NCBI GenBank assembly: GCA_027627225.1
Contig: CM051025.1
Span: 76,409,974-76,473,973 of the forward strand
Source: Congeria kusceri
Taxonomy: Eukaryota > Mollusca > Bivalvia > Myida > Dreissenidae
Direction of reading: 5' to 3'
Length of the DNA stretch: 64,000 bases
In this document: piece after piece, positions 37,501 to 44,151 of the stretch
Position numbering within the stretch: position 1 is the first letter of the stretch
How the letters are laid out: the number at the start of each line of letters is the position of its first letter
The notes under the pieces: generated by a model
Databases searched by the model: none
Seen by the model: only the letters and a program-made list of their open reading frames with translations
What the model was told of the DNA's origin: nothing
Made by a program: the position numbers and the translations under genes

Positions 37501-40500
37501 GTGAGATACTGCAGACAGGGGGGCTGCATGTCACATCATATTCTGATGAGGCAACGTTTGATACTGGGGCTGACTCTGGCGTTCCATTGGTTACTGACAC
37601 TTGACACTCTGATGCACATTTCCAAGTGCTGAGAGCATTATCTGAAGTGAACCACACTCAGAAATATATGTCATATTCTTCCATATAAATTAGAGAGTAC
37701 AGACAGTTACAATTTCATCAAGAAATTGCATGTTGTTTACGCCACAACAAATTGATCAGTTGTTCTACAGATTTTGTCCAAAATAAATTGGAGCGAGCCA
37801 GCGAAATAAAAATATAAATTTTCCATTTTCAATAAAATCGGAGGTGAGCGAAAAGCGCAAAATTAAAAAACCCTATCTTGCCCATTATAAGTGATTAAAA
37901 ATTACTGCCAAACGCCATTATAACTTGATATATTGTCAATAATTTCCTCTTCATCTGCTTTGGTCCATAAATTGTTGTCAAAATCTATATATATGTAATA
38001 AACTAAGCAACTAATTTCTCCATGTCCTGCAAAGGGTTTTGTGCAACAAGTCTTCAATAGTGATTTTGCTATTAAATTAACACCCGGCAGTAAATAATAA
38101 ATAGCCATATCTTAACTATAAGAAAGTAGACCTTATACAAGGTAATTGTCATTATCAAAATAGATGTTTGATACATCAAGTCATTCACTACCAACAGTTT
38201 AATAACATGAATATGAAATGTCATACAATAAACACAAAACAATTTAGGAGTGACTAGAATAAGTTCTGTATCTTAAAATGACAGGACAAAACAACTGGAT
38301 GCCAGCATTTTTTTTTTACCGTAAACCAAGACTCACACTGGCTTTTATTTTTCTTGAGCCAATTTTTTTATCGACTAGCAACATCGTTGCGTGTTTCCAT
38401 CTCAGGAAATGGTTATATCTTATTGTTTTAATTGTTATAAAATTAAGGCGCATCGTTGGAAAACTGGACTTAATGCATGTGCGTAAAGTGTCGTCCCGGA
38501 TTAGCCTGTGCAGTCCGCACAGGCTAATCAAGGAAGGTACTTTCCGATTTTATGGTATTTTCTGTTTCAAGGAAGTCTCTTCTAAACATAAATCCGCTGT
38601 AGGCGGAAAGTACCGTCCTGTGGATCTGCAGTCTGCACAGGCTAATCCGGGACGACACTTTACGCACATGCATTAAGTCCGGTTTTCCCTCGACGCGCCT
38701 CAATTATACTTCACTGTGCTGTAGCCTCTTTTCCTGTATATTCGGCCACTTAAGAGCTAAACTGCTTTAATGCCCTAAATGAATACAATTTCAACACCAG
38801 TGAGACTTTTATCCATAACTGTAAGGTCTTTCCTACTAAATAAAGGCCAGATTAGGTAGAGATTAGCCATTCACTTACTTACCAATTCTAGGAAGGCACC
38901 CTAGCAACCATGAATTTGTCAGATGTTTCCTATCAATTGGTTCAGTCTTCATTTTGATAAGAAAATGCAAAACAATTCTTACATTTTTGATATAATTCAT
39001 TAGAAGCATTGTATATAAGACTACCACACACCAGCATACTGTTTGAAAATGAATGTTTACAAAATTCTTGGCGTACGCAAGAAGTGTGAAGCAATTTTTA
39101 GGAATTACTTTTTAAAATCTTAATTTTCTGTGACAAAATCTAAAATTCGCAATTTGTTACACCAAAAACAATATTTATGTGATAAAATTGCTTCAATGCA
39201 GATAAATAACACAAGTTTTGTAAGAAATATTCATTAATTCCCCTTATCTGGGGATGGCTGAATATATAGGAATGGCTGAAACTATAGGAAAAAAGGATAT
39301 ATTAATTGCATTATGGCATTAACAAAAGCATTAGTATATTTAGATTTTTATATTAACATTTTTGTTAAATGTTCATTGCAGTAACCTTGCATAATTATTT
39401 TTTATTTAAACATACACTCTTAAAATATCTGCAAGATGTTAACAAAATATATCCATAAATAAATTGAAATTAATAACTAAAATAATGAATTTGCTTGTCC
39501 TGTTAAATGTACCTTAATATATAAAAGCTGAACAAAATGTACACCAAACAGATATGTTGAATTTATAAAATGAACATGTCAAAAACAACTTGTACATGTA
39601 TGTGTGGATATTAGAAGTAAGAAATCAAGGACAAACCGCTGGTCAAAACTGTCCGAAATGTAAACATATCCGATAATTAGTCCATTGACATATAAGACAT
39701 CCTATTTCACACATCCTTTATCCACAAGATAATCATTGAGTTAACTGTTGTATCTGCTGATATAATGAGAGCTTGCTAGCAGTCATCTTTAATTAGGCAA
39801 TGAATGCTGACAAACAGCTCGTTGTGTTTTACAAGTTTGATAAAACATGATAAGAAATTGCTGAGTCAAAATACACATGGCAGATGTGCCAGACTAGCTA
39901 AATATTGGAGAGTAAAGGTTTGGGTCATAAATTATGTGCTCTGTACATAAACCAGTCGCGGCAAAGTGCCTTATTCACGTCTATATCAGTAAAATTGCTT
40001 GGTATGATTTGAGGACACCACGAAACCGGCATTTAAACGTACAATGAGACTCGTTGATGAAAAATTCATTTTAAAAAATCGTATGCAGGGCAAAATTGTA
40101 GGTGCGGGCGCAAAAAATAAATAAATCGATTTACGATTTTACGATTTTAAGGTGAGGCAAATTCTACGTACATCTGATCAATTTGTTGTGGCCTTAAATA
40201 TAGGAAATCACCTATGGTGCAATGCTTTGCATTCAGTGATAATTAGTTCACTCCCACTCCCACAATTACATGTACAGTGAGTGTTCATGTGATCGCTCTA
40301 ACAGCAGACACTAATTTGAAGAAATACAAATGCACTATCCAGCCCTGACTTTCAACAGATTTTTCTTTTCAGTAATTGGAATCAGTCTGGTAAACCATCA
40401 GATTAGGATTTTACTCATTTACAAATCTTGATTGTTGGGGAAAAATATGATGATTAATTACTTATTTATCTAACCTTTTGTAAGTTTACAATGATATTGA

Positions 40501-42464
40501 TTCAACTCAGTATTTGTATATTTTACTATACATACACAAACAAGCCATGTCATGGTTGACAACCTTAATTGACATTTCAACATATTTGTGACATCTGTCA
40601 TTACAGAAGTGTTGGTGAGTTTTAAGAACACAATTTGGACCATTTCAACTTTTGTTTCTTTATCATTTGTGACCAATGATGGATACAAATTAAATAAATT
40701 AGTGTGAATGTAATTACAATTTATCTTTGGACACAGTTACTATGAGTAAACATTTAACTTCCAAAGTCTGATCCGAAGATATGAAGTTGAAGATTTTACC
40801 GGGTATGTTCTTATGCCAACTTATGCATCCCTATTGGTCAGAAATGAGATGGAATCTGCCCAAGATATAGAGGATATTTATTGATTTCGGTGTAAGATCG
40901 TTTTTTATTTCACTAGTGTTCATAGAAAATTTATTTTAGTGTTTTCTATGGTCACGAGTGAAATAAAATACAATCTTACACCGAAATCAACAAATTTTCT
41001 TTTTATTTTATGCTTTTGGGACATTAAATAAATGAAATTGCGCTATATAACCTTCAACGTCACAAGTTCGTGTATTCTGACATCATAAATGATTCCAAAA
41101 CTGTCTTTCATTAGTATGTTGGGAAAAAAGTGCCATATCTTGCGAGTCGTTGTAGATAAATAATAATTTTGTTAAATTTTATAATGTGTTTTATGTAAAC
41201 ACATGCATGTACATATTGTACAAGTATATAAAATTAGCCAAGGGTTGTAAACCACTTATTGTAGATCGATGCTATTTATGGAAAAATAGTGTGTTTTATG
41301 TTATATTTTCACTGCAGTGAAAATATATAATCTTATATTTTCACTGATAGCACAGTGAAAATATAAAATTGTATTCCACCAATAAAATTCAACATTGCAC
41401 TGAAAAGTATATAATAAATGCATATTATTATTTCTGATCAAAGTACAATGTACATCGAAAATTTACAGGAAAATATCAGAAAAAAACTACTACAATTTTA
41501 GGATTATTTCTTATTATCAGTGTCAAGATTGATATTTTGATAAAGAACAAAGAAAAGTAGAAATTAAATTTACCTTTTTTCAATTGGAAAAACTTCGACT
41601 GTGACATATCTAAAATGAGAAGGAAAACATGTATGTGTAATTATACAATAATAATAATACTAATAATGATAAGAGTGCAATTGTCGCAAAGATACGCCCA
41701 TCAAAGGAGCATTTTTAGGGGTAAAAATTCAACGAATAAAACAATAAAATCCATCCATGCTGGACAAAGTGTTAAGGATTGATTTCTTATATTGGACCTT
41801 TGACCTTGAATTGTGACCTTGATCTTGGACCTAGTGACCTGGTATGACACTACATTTCAGCATGTTTATCACTTCTGCCAAGTTATTTGAAAATCCATCC
41901 AAGTTGATCAGAGATATGCTCTGGACAAAGTGGTAAGGATTTATTTGTTATATTTGACTTTGACCTTGAATTGTGACCTTGAAAATGGACCTGATTCTTG
42001 CGTGAGACACTCTGTCTCACTATGCTTAAAAAGGATTGTTTGCATTTTCCATGCTCAGGTTATTCATAAATGTTGGAAAATGGTCCATTGGAAATAAGTC
42101 AGGGCCCTCTCGTTTACTCATGACAGGAATTGAGTCATGGTCAATTCAGAAGCTGTTACAAACTATGCAATACCTCTTATAAATCAGGCCTATTATCAGC
42201 TGTAGGACAACATTTGACTGCAACAACATTATTAGGTTATTTTACAGCGTATTGTTTAATATGGTGATATATTTTGACGAGTACACAGATGACATGTCAT
42301 ACTGGTATTAGGCAATAGACAAATATTGAGCTACTTTTTAAATACTTACCTTTAACACAAACCCTGTGGTACATTCTTGCACAGTTGCAACATTCAAGTG
42401 ACTGTTGACGCTGCCTAATTGTTGTTTGGCAGGAACTGCATTCATGTTCAGAACCACCAGACAT
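10420..42464 (-). CDS. PIAS/SIZ-like E3 SUMO-protein ligase with N-terminal PHD finger (whole spliced gene)
   Basis: Thirteen phase-compatible exons (listed separately) give about 559 residues. Predicted role: moves SUMO from the E2 (Ubc9) to nuclear substrates. Domains: PHD-like finger 9-63 (C9, C12, C25, C28, H33, C36, C59, C63); Ser/Thr/Val/Pro-rich linker 64-195; PINIT about 225-395, with LPFYEE at 225-230 and PLDIT at 325-329 where PIAS proteins have PINIT; SP-RING 396-480 with ligands C427, H429, C450, C453; SUMO-interacting motif I515-T519 in an acidic setting. Length is normal for PIAS. No SAP domain is visible; exon 1 is preceded by a splice acceptor, so an upstream exon exists (5' UTR or further N-terminus). 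GT/AG boundaries and phases agree throughout. PIAS1-4 or ZMIZ orthology is unresolved; KMRLTSPCR favours PIAS over ZMIZ. Seen: motifs and splice sites. Inferred: the joining of exons. Confidence 0.85.
10740..11520. repeat. Last-intron repeats: degenerate copies of the terminal exon's 5' edge and a pearl-like repeat
   Basis: GACTGGTTCAGGGTATCATCTGAC spans the acceptor of the terminal exon (about 10574-10597). Related sequence recurs at about 10740 and 11368, each followed by AACAGTGT...GAGTATTTGTATAAA-type sequence. Between them, two ~170-bp units (AAGGGCCATAATTCTGCC at about 10956, diverged copy at about 11129) end in a GGAC-rich stretch and a TATGCCTCC...GGAGGCATA hairpin (about 11290-11315). 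Confidence 0.65.
11682..11791 (-). CDS. SUMO-ligase exon: end of SP-RING region
   Basis: 110 nt: one base completes Gly466, 36 codons, then one base over. Acceptor CTATTCCAG, donor GTATGTG. Encodes LFKEILESVADSVDEVTFSK and GSWSCLKEKENCITI. This matches the PIAS pattern of IDGLFMEIL followed by DEIQF and DGSW after the SP-RING. Confidence 0.92.
11792..12527 (-). other. Intron
   Basis: No further coding islands or recognised repeats seen between the two SP-RING exons. Confidence 0.6.
12528..12688 (-). CDS. SUMO-ligase exon: SP-RING zinc finger
   Basis: 161 nt; acceptor ACAAACCAG, donor GTGAGG. Encodes IGKMRLTSPCRGQECSHTQC, then VDATTILGMMKMRPKLKCPV and CDRPADIDGLYID. The C-x-H ... C-x2-C zinc ligands and KMRL/CSH/CPVC signatures are diagnostic for the Siz/PIAS RING that binds Ubc9. 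This is the strongest single piece of evidence for the gene. Confidence 0.96.
12689..13567 (-). other. Intron with a short pearl-type head/tail element
   Basis: 13244-13496 starts ACAAGAGGGCC...GGCCCTGGG with CTCACCTGAG and ends AAAAGGCGATCACAAAAGCTCACC...GTGAGCTAAAA: the same head and tail as the family C element at 18526-21450 but without a tandem core. Confidence 0.6.
13568..13641 (-). CDS. SUMO-ligase exon: PINIT to SP-RING junction
   Basis: 74 nt; acceptor TTTTCTACAG, donor GTATGTC. Two bases complete Val388, then KKHLGSNSDTDICTTSLRAS and LYCP. Compare the PIAS signature (E/D)-I-A-T-T-S-L-R-V-S-L-x-C-P. Joins in phase to IGKMRL in the next exon. Confidence 0.92.
13856..14043 (+). mobile_element. 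Palindromic MITE-like element, copy 1 (5'-shortened)
   Basis: Ends GGTTTTCCCACGACGCGCCTCAT-like, with an inner AGCCTGTGCGGACTGCACAGGCT hairpin and a central TTTATGTTTAGAAGAAAC segment shared with four other copies. The left terminus is degenerate. Lies in a SUMO-ligase intron. Confidence 0.8.
14575..14671 (-). CDS. SUMO-ligase exon: C-terminal PINIT
   Basis: 97 nt; acceptor TCTTTTTTAG, donor GTGAGT. Encodes NSLISLVAVRPKTTEAMVKE and LNVHHPEHTRDL, with one base left over. Matches the end of the PIAS PINIT domain (Y-S-x-A-V-Y-L-V, then NP-D/E-H-S/T-R-x-L-I). Confidence 0.9.
14680..16311 (-). other. Intron, mostly featureless
   Basis: No coding island found. 15687-15760 holds GGGATGGCAACAAATACC and alternating ATTCGAATATT palindromes, probably the end of a degenerate DNA transposon. 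14490-14560 carries the dispersed repeat also seen at about 8763. Confidence 0.45.
16312..17908 (+). repeat. Pearl-like tandem array, family B (~166-bp monomer)
   Basis: ATAACTCTGTCAAAATAC recurs at about 16391, 16539, 16706 and 16872, then 17333, 17507 and 17672. Each monomer also has GTTGATGACAAAGGTATATT and AAGTTTCAAGTGAATAACTT. At 17021-17092 comes a terminus (GGAAAGCTCACCTATTC, TCGAGCTAAAAA). 17093-17300 is the tail of another element with ACGGACGGACAGACGGG and a TATGCCCCC/GGGGGCATA hairpin (17271-17298), after which B monomers resume. Further copies at 23215-24126 and 31034-31659. Confidence 0.8.
18161..18292 (-). CDS. SUMO-ligase exon: central PINIT
   Basis: 132 nt, 44 codons, phase 0 on both sides. 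Acceptor CTGACAG (an alternative AG six bases on would start at 18286, same phase); donor AAG|GTCATG is weak. Encodes CQFDLENKKVHHDPLDITAA and, at its end, QAVNVVWK. PLDIT occupies the position of the PINIT motif, and NVVW that of the following beta strand before the NSLISLVAV exon. The N-terminal boundary and donor are the least certain of the gene. Confidence 0.75.
18526..19890 (+). repeat. Pearl-like tandem array, family C (~163-bp monomer), first part
   Basis: Head ACAAGAGGGCCATGATAGCCC with GCTCACTGAG. Monomers carry CATTTGAACAATCTTTGTAG, AGGACCACTATACAATGTTA and CTCTGGGCCTTGCGGTTTCA. GACCACT recurs at about 18739, 18905, 19073, 19231, 19363, 19681 and 19848. No coding potential. Confidence 0.85.
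19891..20590. other. Non-repeat interval inside the family C array
   Basis: About 700 bp unlike the surrounding monomers, AT-rich, no coding island. It may be an insertion splitting one array or unique DNA between two. Confidence 0.45.
20591..21450 (+). repeat. Pearl-like tandem array, family C, second part with tail
   Basis: GACCA(C/T)T recurs at about 20665, 20826, 20990 and 21153 (161-164 bp). Ends with GACGACGCACGC..., ACGGACAACGGGCGATCACAAAAGCTCACC, the same tail as 13244-13496. Confidence 0.85.
21507..21756 (+). mobile_element. Palindromic MITE-like element, copy 2
   Basis: Begins ATGAGGCATGTCGTGGGAAA and ends TTTTCCCACGACAAGCCTCAT, an inverted pair. Central TTTATGTTTAGAAGATACTTTC. 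Intronic. Confidence 0.88.
22259..22343 (-). CDS. SUMO-ligase exon: PINIT core
   Basis: 85 nt; acceptor CTGTTTTAG, donor ATG|GTACAC. One base completes Arg283, then MCKNERGPQQDTFPAVIVKV and NGVLVKLM. Matches PIAS 'LRFC...QEDxFPPxLxVKVNG', the most conserved part of PINIT. Confidence 0.92.
22379..22641 (+). mobile_element. Palindromic MITE-like element, copy 3
   Basis: Most complete copy: starts ATGAGGCGCGTCGTGGGAAA, ends TTTTCTCACGACGTGCCAT, with two inner hairpins of the type GCCTGTGCAGTCCGCACAGGC. It sits 36 bp upstream of the acceptor side of the PINIT core exon, within the intron. Confidence 0.9.
22642..23214. other. Intron, nothing recognised
   Basis: AT-rich, no coding island or repeat recognised. 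Confidence 0.5.
23215..24126 (+). repeat. Family B tandem array with a pearl-type tail
   Basis: Four monomers to about 23815, then GACGCGGACACAGACGCC and a tail ending TAGCTCACCC...CAGGTGAGCTAAAAAA (about 24090-24126), whose AGCTCACC/GGTGAGCT ends are inverted. Confidence 0.78.
24324..24362 (-). CDS. SUMO-ligase 39-nt microexon
   Basis: Acceptor TTTTTTTTCAG, donor AAG|GTAAGT, both near-consensus. One base plus 12 codons plus two bases: SDLSNGKMQVLLR, the last Arg shared with the next exon. MQVLLRMC corresponds to PIAS 'VQVQLRFC'. Missed by any ORF length cut-off. Confidence 0.82.
24757..25353 (+). repeat. Family A tandem array, second copy (intact tail)
   Basis: Three ~167-bp monomers with GTTGGGTGATATGG and GTTGTAGTAAG, then GGACGGAAGGACGAACGG and TATATGCCTCCTGCATCAAGAT. 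This tail shows the target sequence in uninterrupted form for the LINE insertion at 581. Confidence 0.85.
25741..26996 (+). repeat. Family D tandem array (~137-bp monomer)
   Basis: Head ACAAGAGCTGTAGGAGGACA; six monomers with CCTTGACC(CCACCCAC) at about 25915, 26041, 26177, 26313, 26452 and 26590; end GGACGACGACGGCCACTAG and GTTGAGCTAAAAA. The head is shared with family B at 31034. Confidence 0.82.
27156..27250. repeat. Foldback with 25-bp perfect arms
   Basis: Arms 27156-27180 and 27226-27250 are exact inverted copies (ATATGGTTGGTGACTTTTGA..). The 45-bp loop includes GATATCAGACGAGTCCGATAT. Confidence 0.9.
27256..29516. mobile_element. Possible DNA element bounded by 15-bp inverted repeats
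   Basis: ATTTATTATGCCACT at 27256-27270 is exactly inverted at 29502-29516. The 2.2-kb interior is AT-rich with small ORFs only (one of 100 residues at 28223-28525, hydrophobic and low-complexity). No target duplication established. Part of a SUMO-ligase intron. Confidence 0.4.
29596..29671 (-). CDS. SUMO-ligase exon: N-terminal PINIT
   Basis: 76 nt; acceptor TTGTTTCAG, donor GAT|GTAGGT. Two bases, 24 codons, two bases: RSYLMQTIKTSDLKGWNEDV and KRQM. Phase fits both neighbours, and the position corresponds to the F-x-F-x-L-T-x-x-Q region of PIAS. Sequence similarity is weak, so phase and splice sites carry the call. Confidence 0.75.
30052..30338 (-). repeat. 40-bp minisatellite, about seven copies
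   Basis: Unit GTTTGCCCACAAGTAATAAT + GTAGGCATTTGGGCTTTCTT with few changes. Since 40 is not a multiple of 3 and the unit has no minus-strand stop in any phase, all three minus frames stay open through it (ORFs of 161, 146 and 86 residues). Lies in an intron, 70 bp from the exon ending at 30412. Confidence 0.95.
30412..30561 (-). CDS. SUMO-ligase exon: start of PINIT
   Basis: 150 nt; acceptor TGTTCATAG, donor AAAG|GTAGGA. 49 codons: SAKYQCCASHGALSKEVAQD, then SCDKRQFTKLPFYEEIMHIL and EPTEIKLSK. LPFY followed by a hydrophobic helix and (K/E)PT is the conserved opening of PINIT in PIAS proteins. Confidence 0.87.
30668..30688 (-). CDS. Possible 21-nt SUMO-ligase microexon
   Basis: TTTATTTACAG followed by GCTATCAAGAATTACTTGCA-G and GTTGCT. 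Would encode YQELLA in a phase that fits both flanking exons. The direct join 37210 to 30561 is equally compatible, so this may be chance. Confidence 0.2.
30735..32380 (+). repeat. Family E tandem array (~160-bp monomer) hosting a family B element
   Basis: GCCTTCTGCACAT recurs at about 31723, 31881, 32049 and 32205, with AAGTTTCATGAAAATCCTTC and GATATGGAGCGGACACGAAA. Ends in GGACGGACAGACGGACGGAC and CCTCC...GGCGGGG. Interrupted at 31034-31659 by a family B element. Confidence 0.8.
31034..31659 (+). repeat. Family B element nested in family E
   Basis: Head CAACAAGAGCTGTCAGAGGA, three monomers, then GCGGACGCGGACGCCGGGGG and GAATAGTCGAGCTAAAAA. E-type sequence runs on both sides. Confidence 0.78.
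32518..32625 (+). repeat. ~22-bp imperfect tandem repeat
   Basis: About five units of TTCCAAAAATCTATGGGCTT type; the distal units are degenerate. Confidence 0.75.
32626..33268. other. Intron, nothing recognised
   Basis: Small ORFs on both strands overlap (32725-32982 and 32763-32948) but neither shows motif or codon bias worth calling. Confidence 0.45.
33415..34742. mobile_element. Nested DNA element, CAGGGC ends, 6-bp duplication
   Basis: Starts CAGGGCTCAGCC, ends GGTTATGCCCTG (inverse CAGGGCATAACC), flanked by ATGAAG at 33409-33414 and 34743-34748. GGGAGAAGTCACTTCTCCC lies near the left end; GGCGAAGTCA/GGGCGAAGTT near the right. No ORF. Confidence 0.65.
33628..33847 (+). repeat. 110-bp tandem duplication
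   Basis: AGATATTTTCAAGTTGTATT starts at 33628 and 33738; both units run through ACACACATCAATAAAGGTTT and an A/T-rich end with few differences. Confidence 0.92.
34960..36248 (+). pseudogene. Degenerate Ty3/gypsy-type pol: integrase region
   Basis: Frame fragments give VFWPGITHTTTALCSNCNHC (integrase zinc-binding end), then ALNAPEYTFQCLC, and in the 35278-35688 ORF QIFVTYGIHDELVSDCSPQF, VAFSHINCRGEVGVKTVNRL and LLMDN, matching the integrase core and downstream region of metazoan gypsy elements. 36051-36248 (TPRQSIRVRHTSTW) resembles the Pol C-terminus. Several frameshifts and stops; no LTRs or RT found nearby, so a truncated relic. Confidence 0.75.
37210..37641 (-). CDS. SUMO-ligase exon: end of PHD-like finger and Ser/Thr-rich linker
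   Basis: 432 nt; acceptor GGTTCACTTCAG, donor ATTG|GTATGT. Two bases, 143 codons, one base. Starts NALSTWKCASECQVSVTNGT, completing the zinc finger begun in the two upstream exons (W57, C59, C63). The rest is Ser/Thr/Val/Pro-rich (e.g. VASHTVTLPAAVTASTVSSV) without a fold I recognise, ending QGQAPATVSEKI. The join to the 30561 exon is by phase and gene order only; transcript support would settle it. Confidence 0.77.
37690..38444 (-). other. Intron, nothing recognised
   Basis: AT-rich; no coding island or repeat recognised. Confidence 0.5.
38445..38702 (-). mobile_element. Palindromic MITE-like element, copy 4 (opposite orientation)
   Basis: Starts AAGGCGCATCGTTGGAAAAC, ends GTTTTCCCTCGACGCGCCTCA-like. 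The central segment is the reverse complement of that in copies 1-3 and 5 (GGAAGTCTCTTCTAAACATAA). A spurious 132-residue ORF runs through it. Confidence 0.88.
38703..40880 (-). other. Intron, mostly featureless
   Basis: No exon-like island found on the minus strand and no repeats beyond simple A/T tracts. Confidence 0.45.
40881..40990. repeat. Foldback, ~50-bp imperfect arms
   Basis: TTGATTTCGGTGTAAGATCG at 40881 is matched by the inverted CTTACACCGAAATCAA ending at 40990. The arms continue with ATTTCACT/AGTGAAAT and TAGAAAA/TTTTCTA. Confidence 0.88.
41302..41365. repeat. Two adjacent palindromes
   Basis: A 26-bp perfect palindrome centred on CTGCAG (41302-41327), then an inverted repeat with a 6-bp loop (41334-41365), both with TATATTTTCACTG arms. 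Confidence 0.9.
41574..41609 (-). CDS. SUMO-ligase 36-nt microexon: middle of PHD-like finger
   Basis: Acceptor CTCATTTTAG, donor AAAAAAG|GTAAAT. Two bases, 11 codons, one base: MSQSKFFQLKK, with Asp39 split to the left and Asp51 to the right. Fills the loop between C36 and W57 at normal PHD length. Confidence 0.78.
41757..42110. repeat. Short pearl-like repeat, ~170-bp units
   Basis: Two units with GACCTTGAATTGTGACCTTG and GGACAAAGTG(T/G)TAAGGATT (about 41762 and 41926). Ends in CAGGGCCCTCTCGTTTACTC, the inverted form of the ACAAGAGGGCC head seen elsewhere. Confidence 0.65.
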
Positions 42465-42466
42465 GT
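42350..42466 (-). CDS. SUMO-ligase first coding exon: start and first half of PHD-like finger
   Basis: 117 nt; acceptor TTATTTCTAG, donor AAAG|GTAAGT. ATG at 42464-42462, then MSGGSEHECSSCQTTIRQRQ and QSLECCNCARMYHRVCVK: C9-x2-C12, C25-x2-C28, H33-x2-C36. Because an acceptor precedes it, at least one upstream exon exists; I could not locate it. Start chosen as the only ATG before the finger in this exon. Confidence 0.8.
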
Positions 42467-42609
42467 CTAGAAATAAAACAACTGATATTAGTACATGTAC
42501 ATAATATTACATTATTATGAAAAGATACAGTACCGTAAACTCCACTTGTAACAATATCGCTTAGAGCGATAGATTGCAAATAACGATGCTGAGTCTAAGA
42601 TACCGAACA

Positions 42610-43037
42610 CAGGTGTTTACTTAAGCGGACGCCCGCTTGCCCGTCCCTGGTTAAAATCGCTGAGGGCAAGTGATTTTCAAAAGGAGGTAGCCCGCCGGGC
42701 TAGTCATTTATGGTAGTGACATCGTTTGCGATTATTTATTTTCTAAAGTTAATATCAATGTCTATCAGGTATACATAATACTGATTTAATATGGAAAAGA
42801 ATCACAAACGATTTCCCCAGATTTGATCATGGCATAATGAATTTTCAGTTACAGGATCCAACTTATAGAATATGAAGATTGTTTGTAGCTTGCATCTAAT
42901 AATGCACGTGTATGCTTTAAAAATTAACAAACATTGACCTAAAGATTGGGCAACCTTTTCTTCTATGGGGGCAAGTAGATGTTCAGAGTAACTTGTCCCC
43001 TGTGCAAGTAAAAGTCACATCCTTAAGTAAACACCTG
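42610..43037. repeat. 428-bp interval bounded by a 16-bp perfect inverted repeat
   Basis: CAGGTGTTTACTTAAG at 42610-42625 is exactly inverted at 43022-43037. Outside it, TTGTAACAATATCG and its diverged inverse extend the symmetry. No target duplication identified. Confidence 0.6.
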
Positions 43038-43329
43038 CTATAACATTGGTTGTGTCGATATTGCATGTAACAACGTTTCCATGTTGTTTTCACGACCAAG
43101 TTGCAAATATTCCCATTTTGTAATGATATTGGAGTTAAGCAGTTTGTATGAGGTGTGAAAAACATTGATCCAGGCAAACAGTTATACAGTCGACTTGATT
43201 GAATGATCACTGTTGTCAAGACCAATTACAAATGGCATTGGGTGTGACTGTCCCTATAATTTGCTCATTAAAACTATTTGGCGGTAACATTTGATATCTA
43301 TAGGCCTTTCCCAAAACTAGATAACTGGT

Positions 43330-44146
43330 CAGGCCTTTTTCTACTGCTATCACGGGTCCGTTACTCGGACCCAATCCCAATGCCAAATATGCATAATTTT
43401 TTCCAATTCTGACACAAAAATACCAATTATAAAAAATCGGTATTTTTTTTAAAAGAAAATTAAAGTGAAAATATGATTTTTGAAATACTTACAGCCGATT
43501 TTTTCACACTGGCTTTACATTAGAATATCCTCAAATTTTATCGTTGACATGGTTTACAAGGGGAGAACACTCTAATAGCTGTGTAATAAAATGGGTTACA
43601 CAAAGAAAAACTATTTGTTTGTCCTCTATCATGATGAAATTTAACATGAATTATGGGCAAATACTTTGTTATTTACACAAGTGGATGTGTCAGTTAAAGG
43701 AAGGATTTAAATATATGGAGGTAAAGATTTTTTTCAAGTTATCACACATTTTCGCGACCTACATATTGTAGGTACTACACAATGTTTATTAACACATCAT
43801 TAAAACTAAATCATGTAGATAGTAGATCCCACAATTTTATTTTGGTGAAGTTGGTCACATTTGGTGATGCTTTTTTAGAAATATACACATCCTTATACGA
43901 AATGAGACACACATATGATTACAAACTCTTGGTTGCATAACTTTACTGAGGTATTTATCACAATTTAGAGTTAAATTAAAATTATTAGTGATGTTGAATT
44001 CTTATTTATTTATTTAAAACTGTTAATTTCTTCATTATACTTACAATTTAGCAATACAAATGTTTCCAAATTTTGAAAAATTTATGTCGTGAATTTCCCA
44101 ATTTAACCAAGGTACTTTTTCCCAAAAAAGGTCACAAAAAGGCCTG
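43330..44146 (+). mobile_element. CAGGCC-ended DNA element, copy 1 (817 bp)
   Basis: 11-bp terminal inverted repeats CAGGCCTTTTT/AAAAAGGCCTG, flanked by CTGGT at 43325-43329 and 44147-44151. Internal ACGGGTCCGTTACTCGGACCC. No transposase. Inverted partner at 46195-47001. CAGG ends with a 5-bp duplication suggest a hAT subgroup with short duplications (inference). Confidence 0.85.
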
Positions 44147-44151
44147 CTGGT

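Noticed and set aside
37353..37604. 83-codon plus ORF
   Set aside because: Antisense of the Ser/Thr-rich SUMO-ligase exon, which has splice sites and phase support on the minus strand.
38278..38676. 132-codon plus ORF
   Set aside because: Its C-terminal half is MITE copy 4; similar peptides appear at the other MITE copies (e.g. 13836-14042, 22437-22631).
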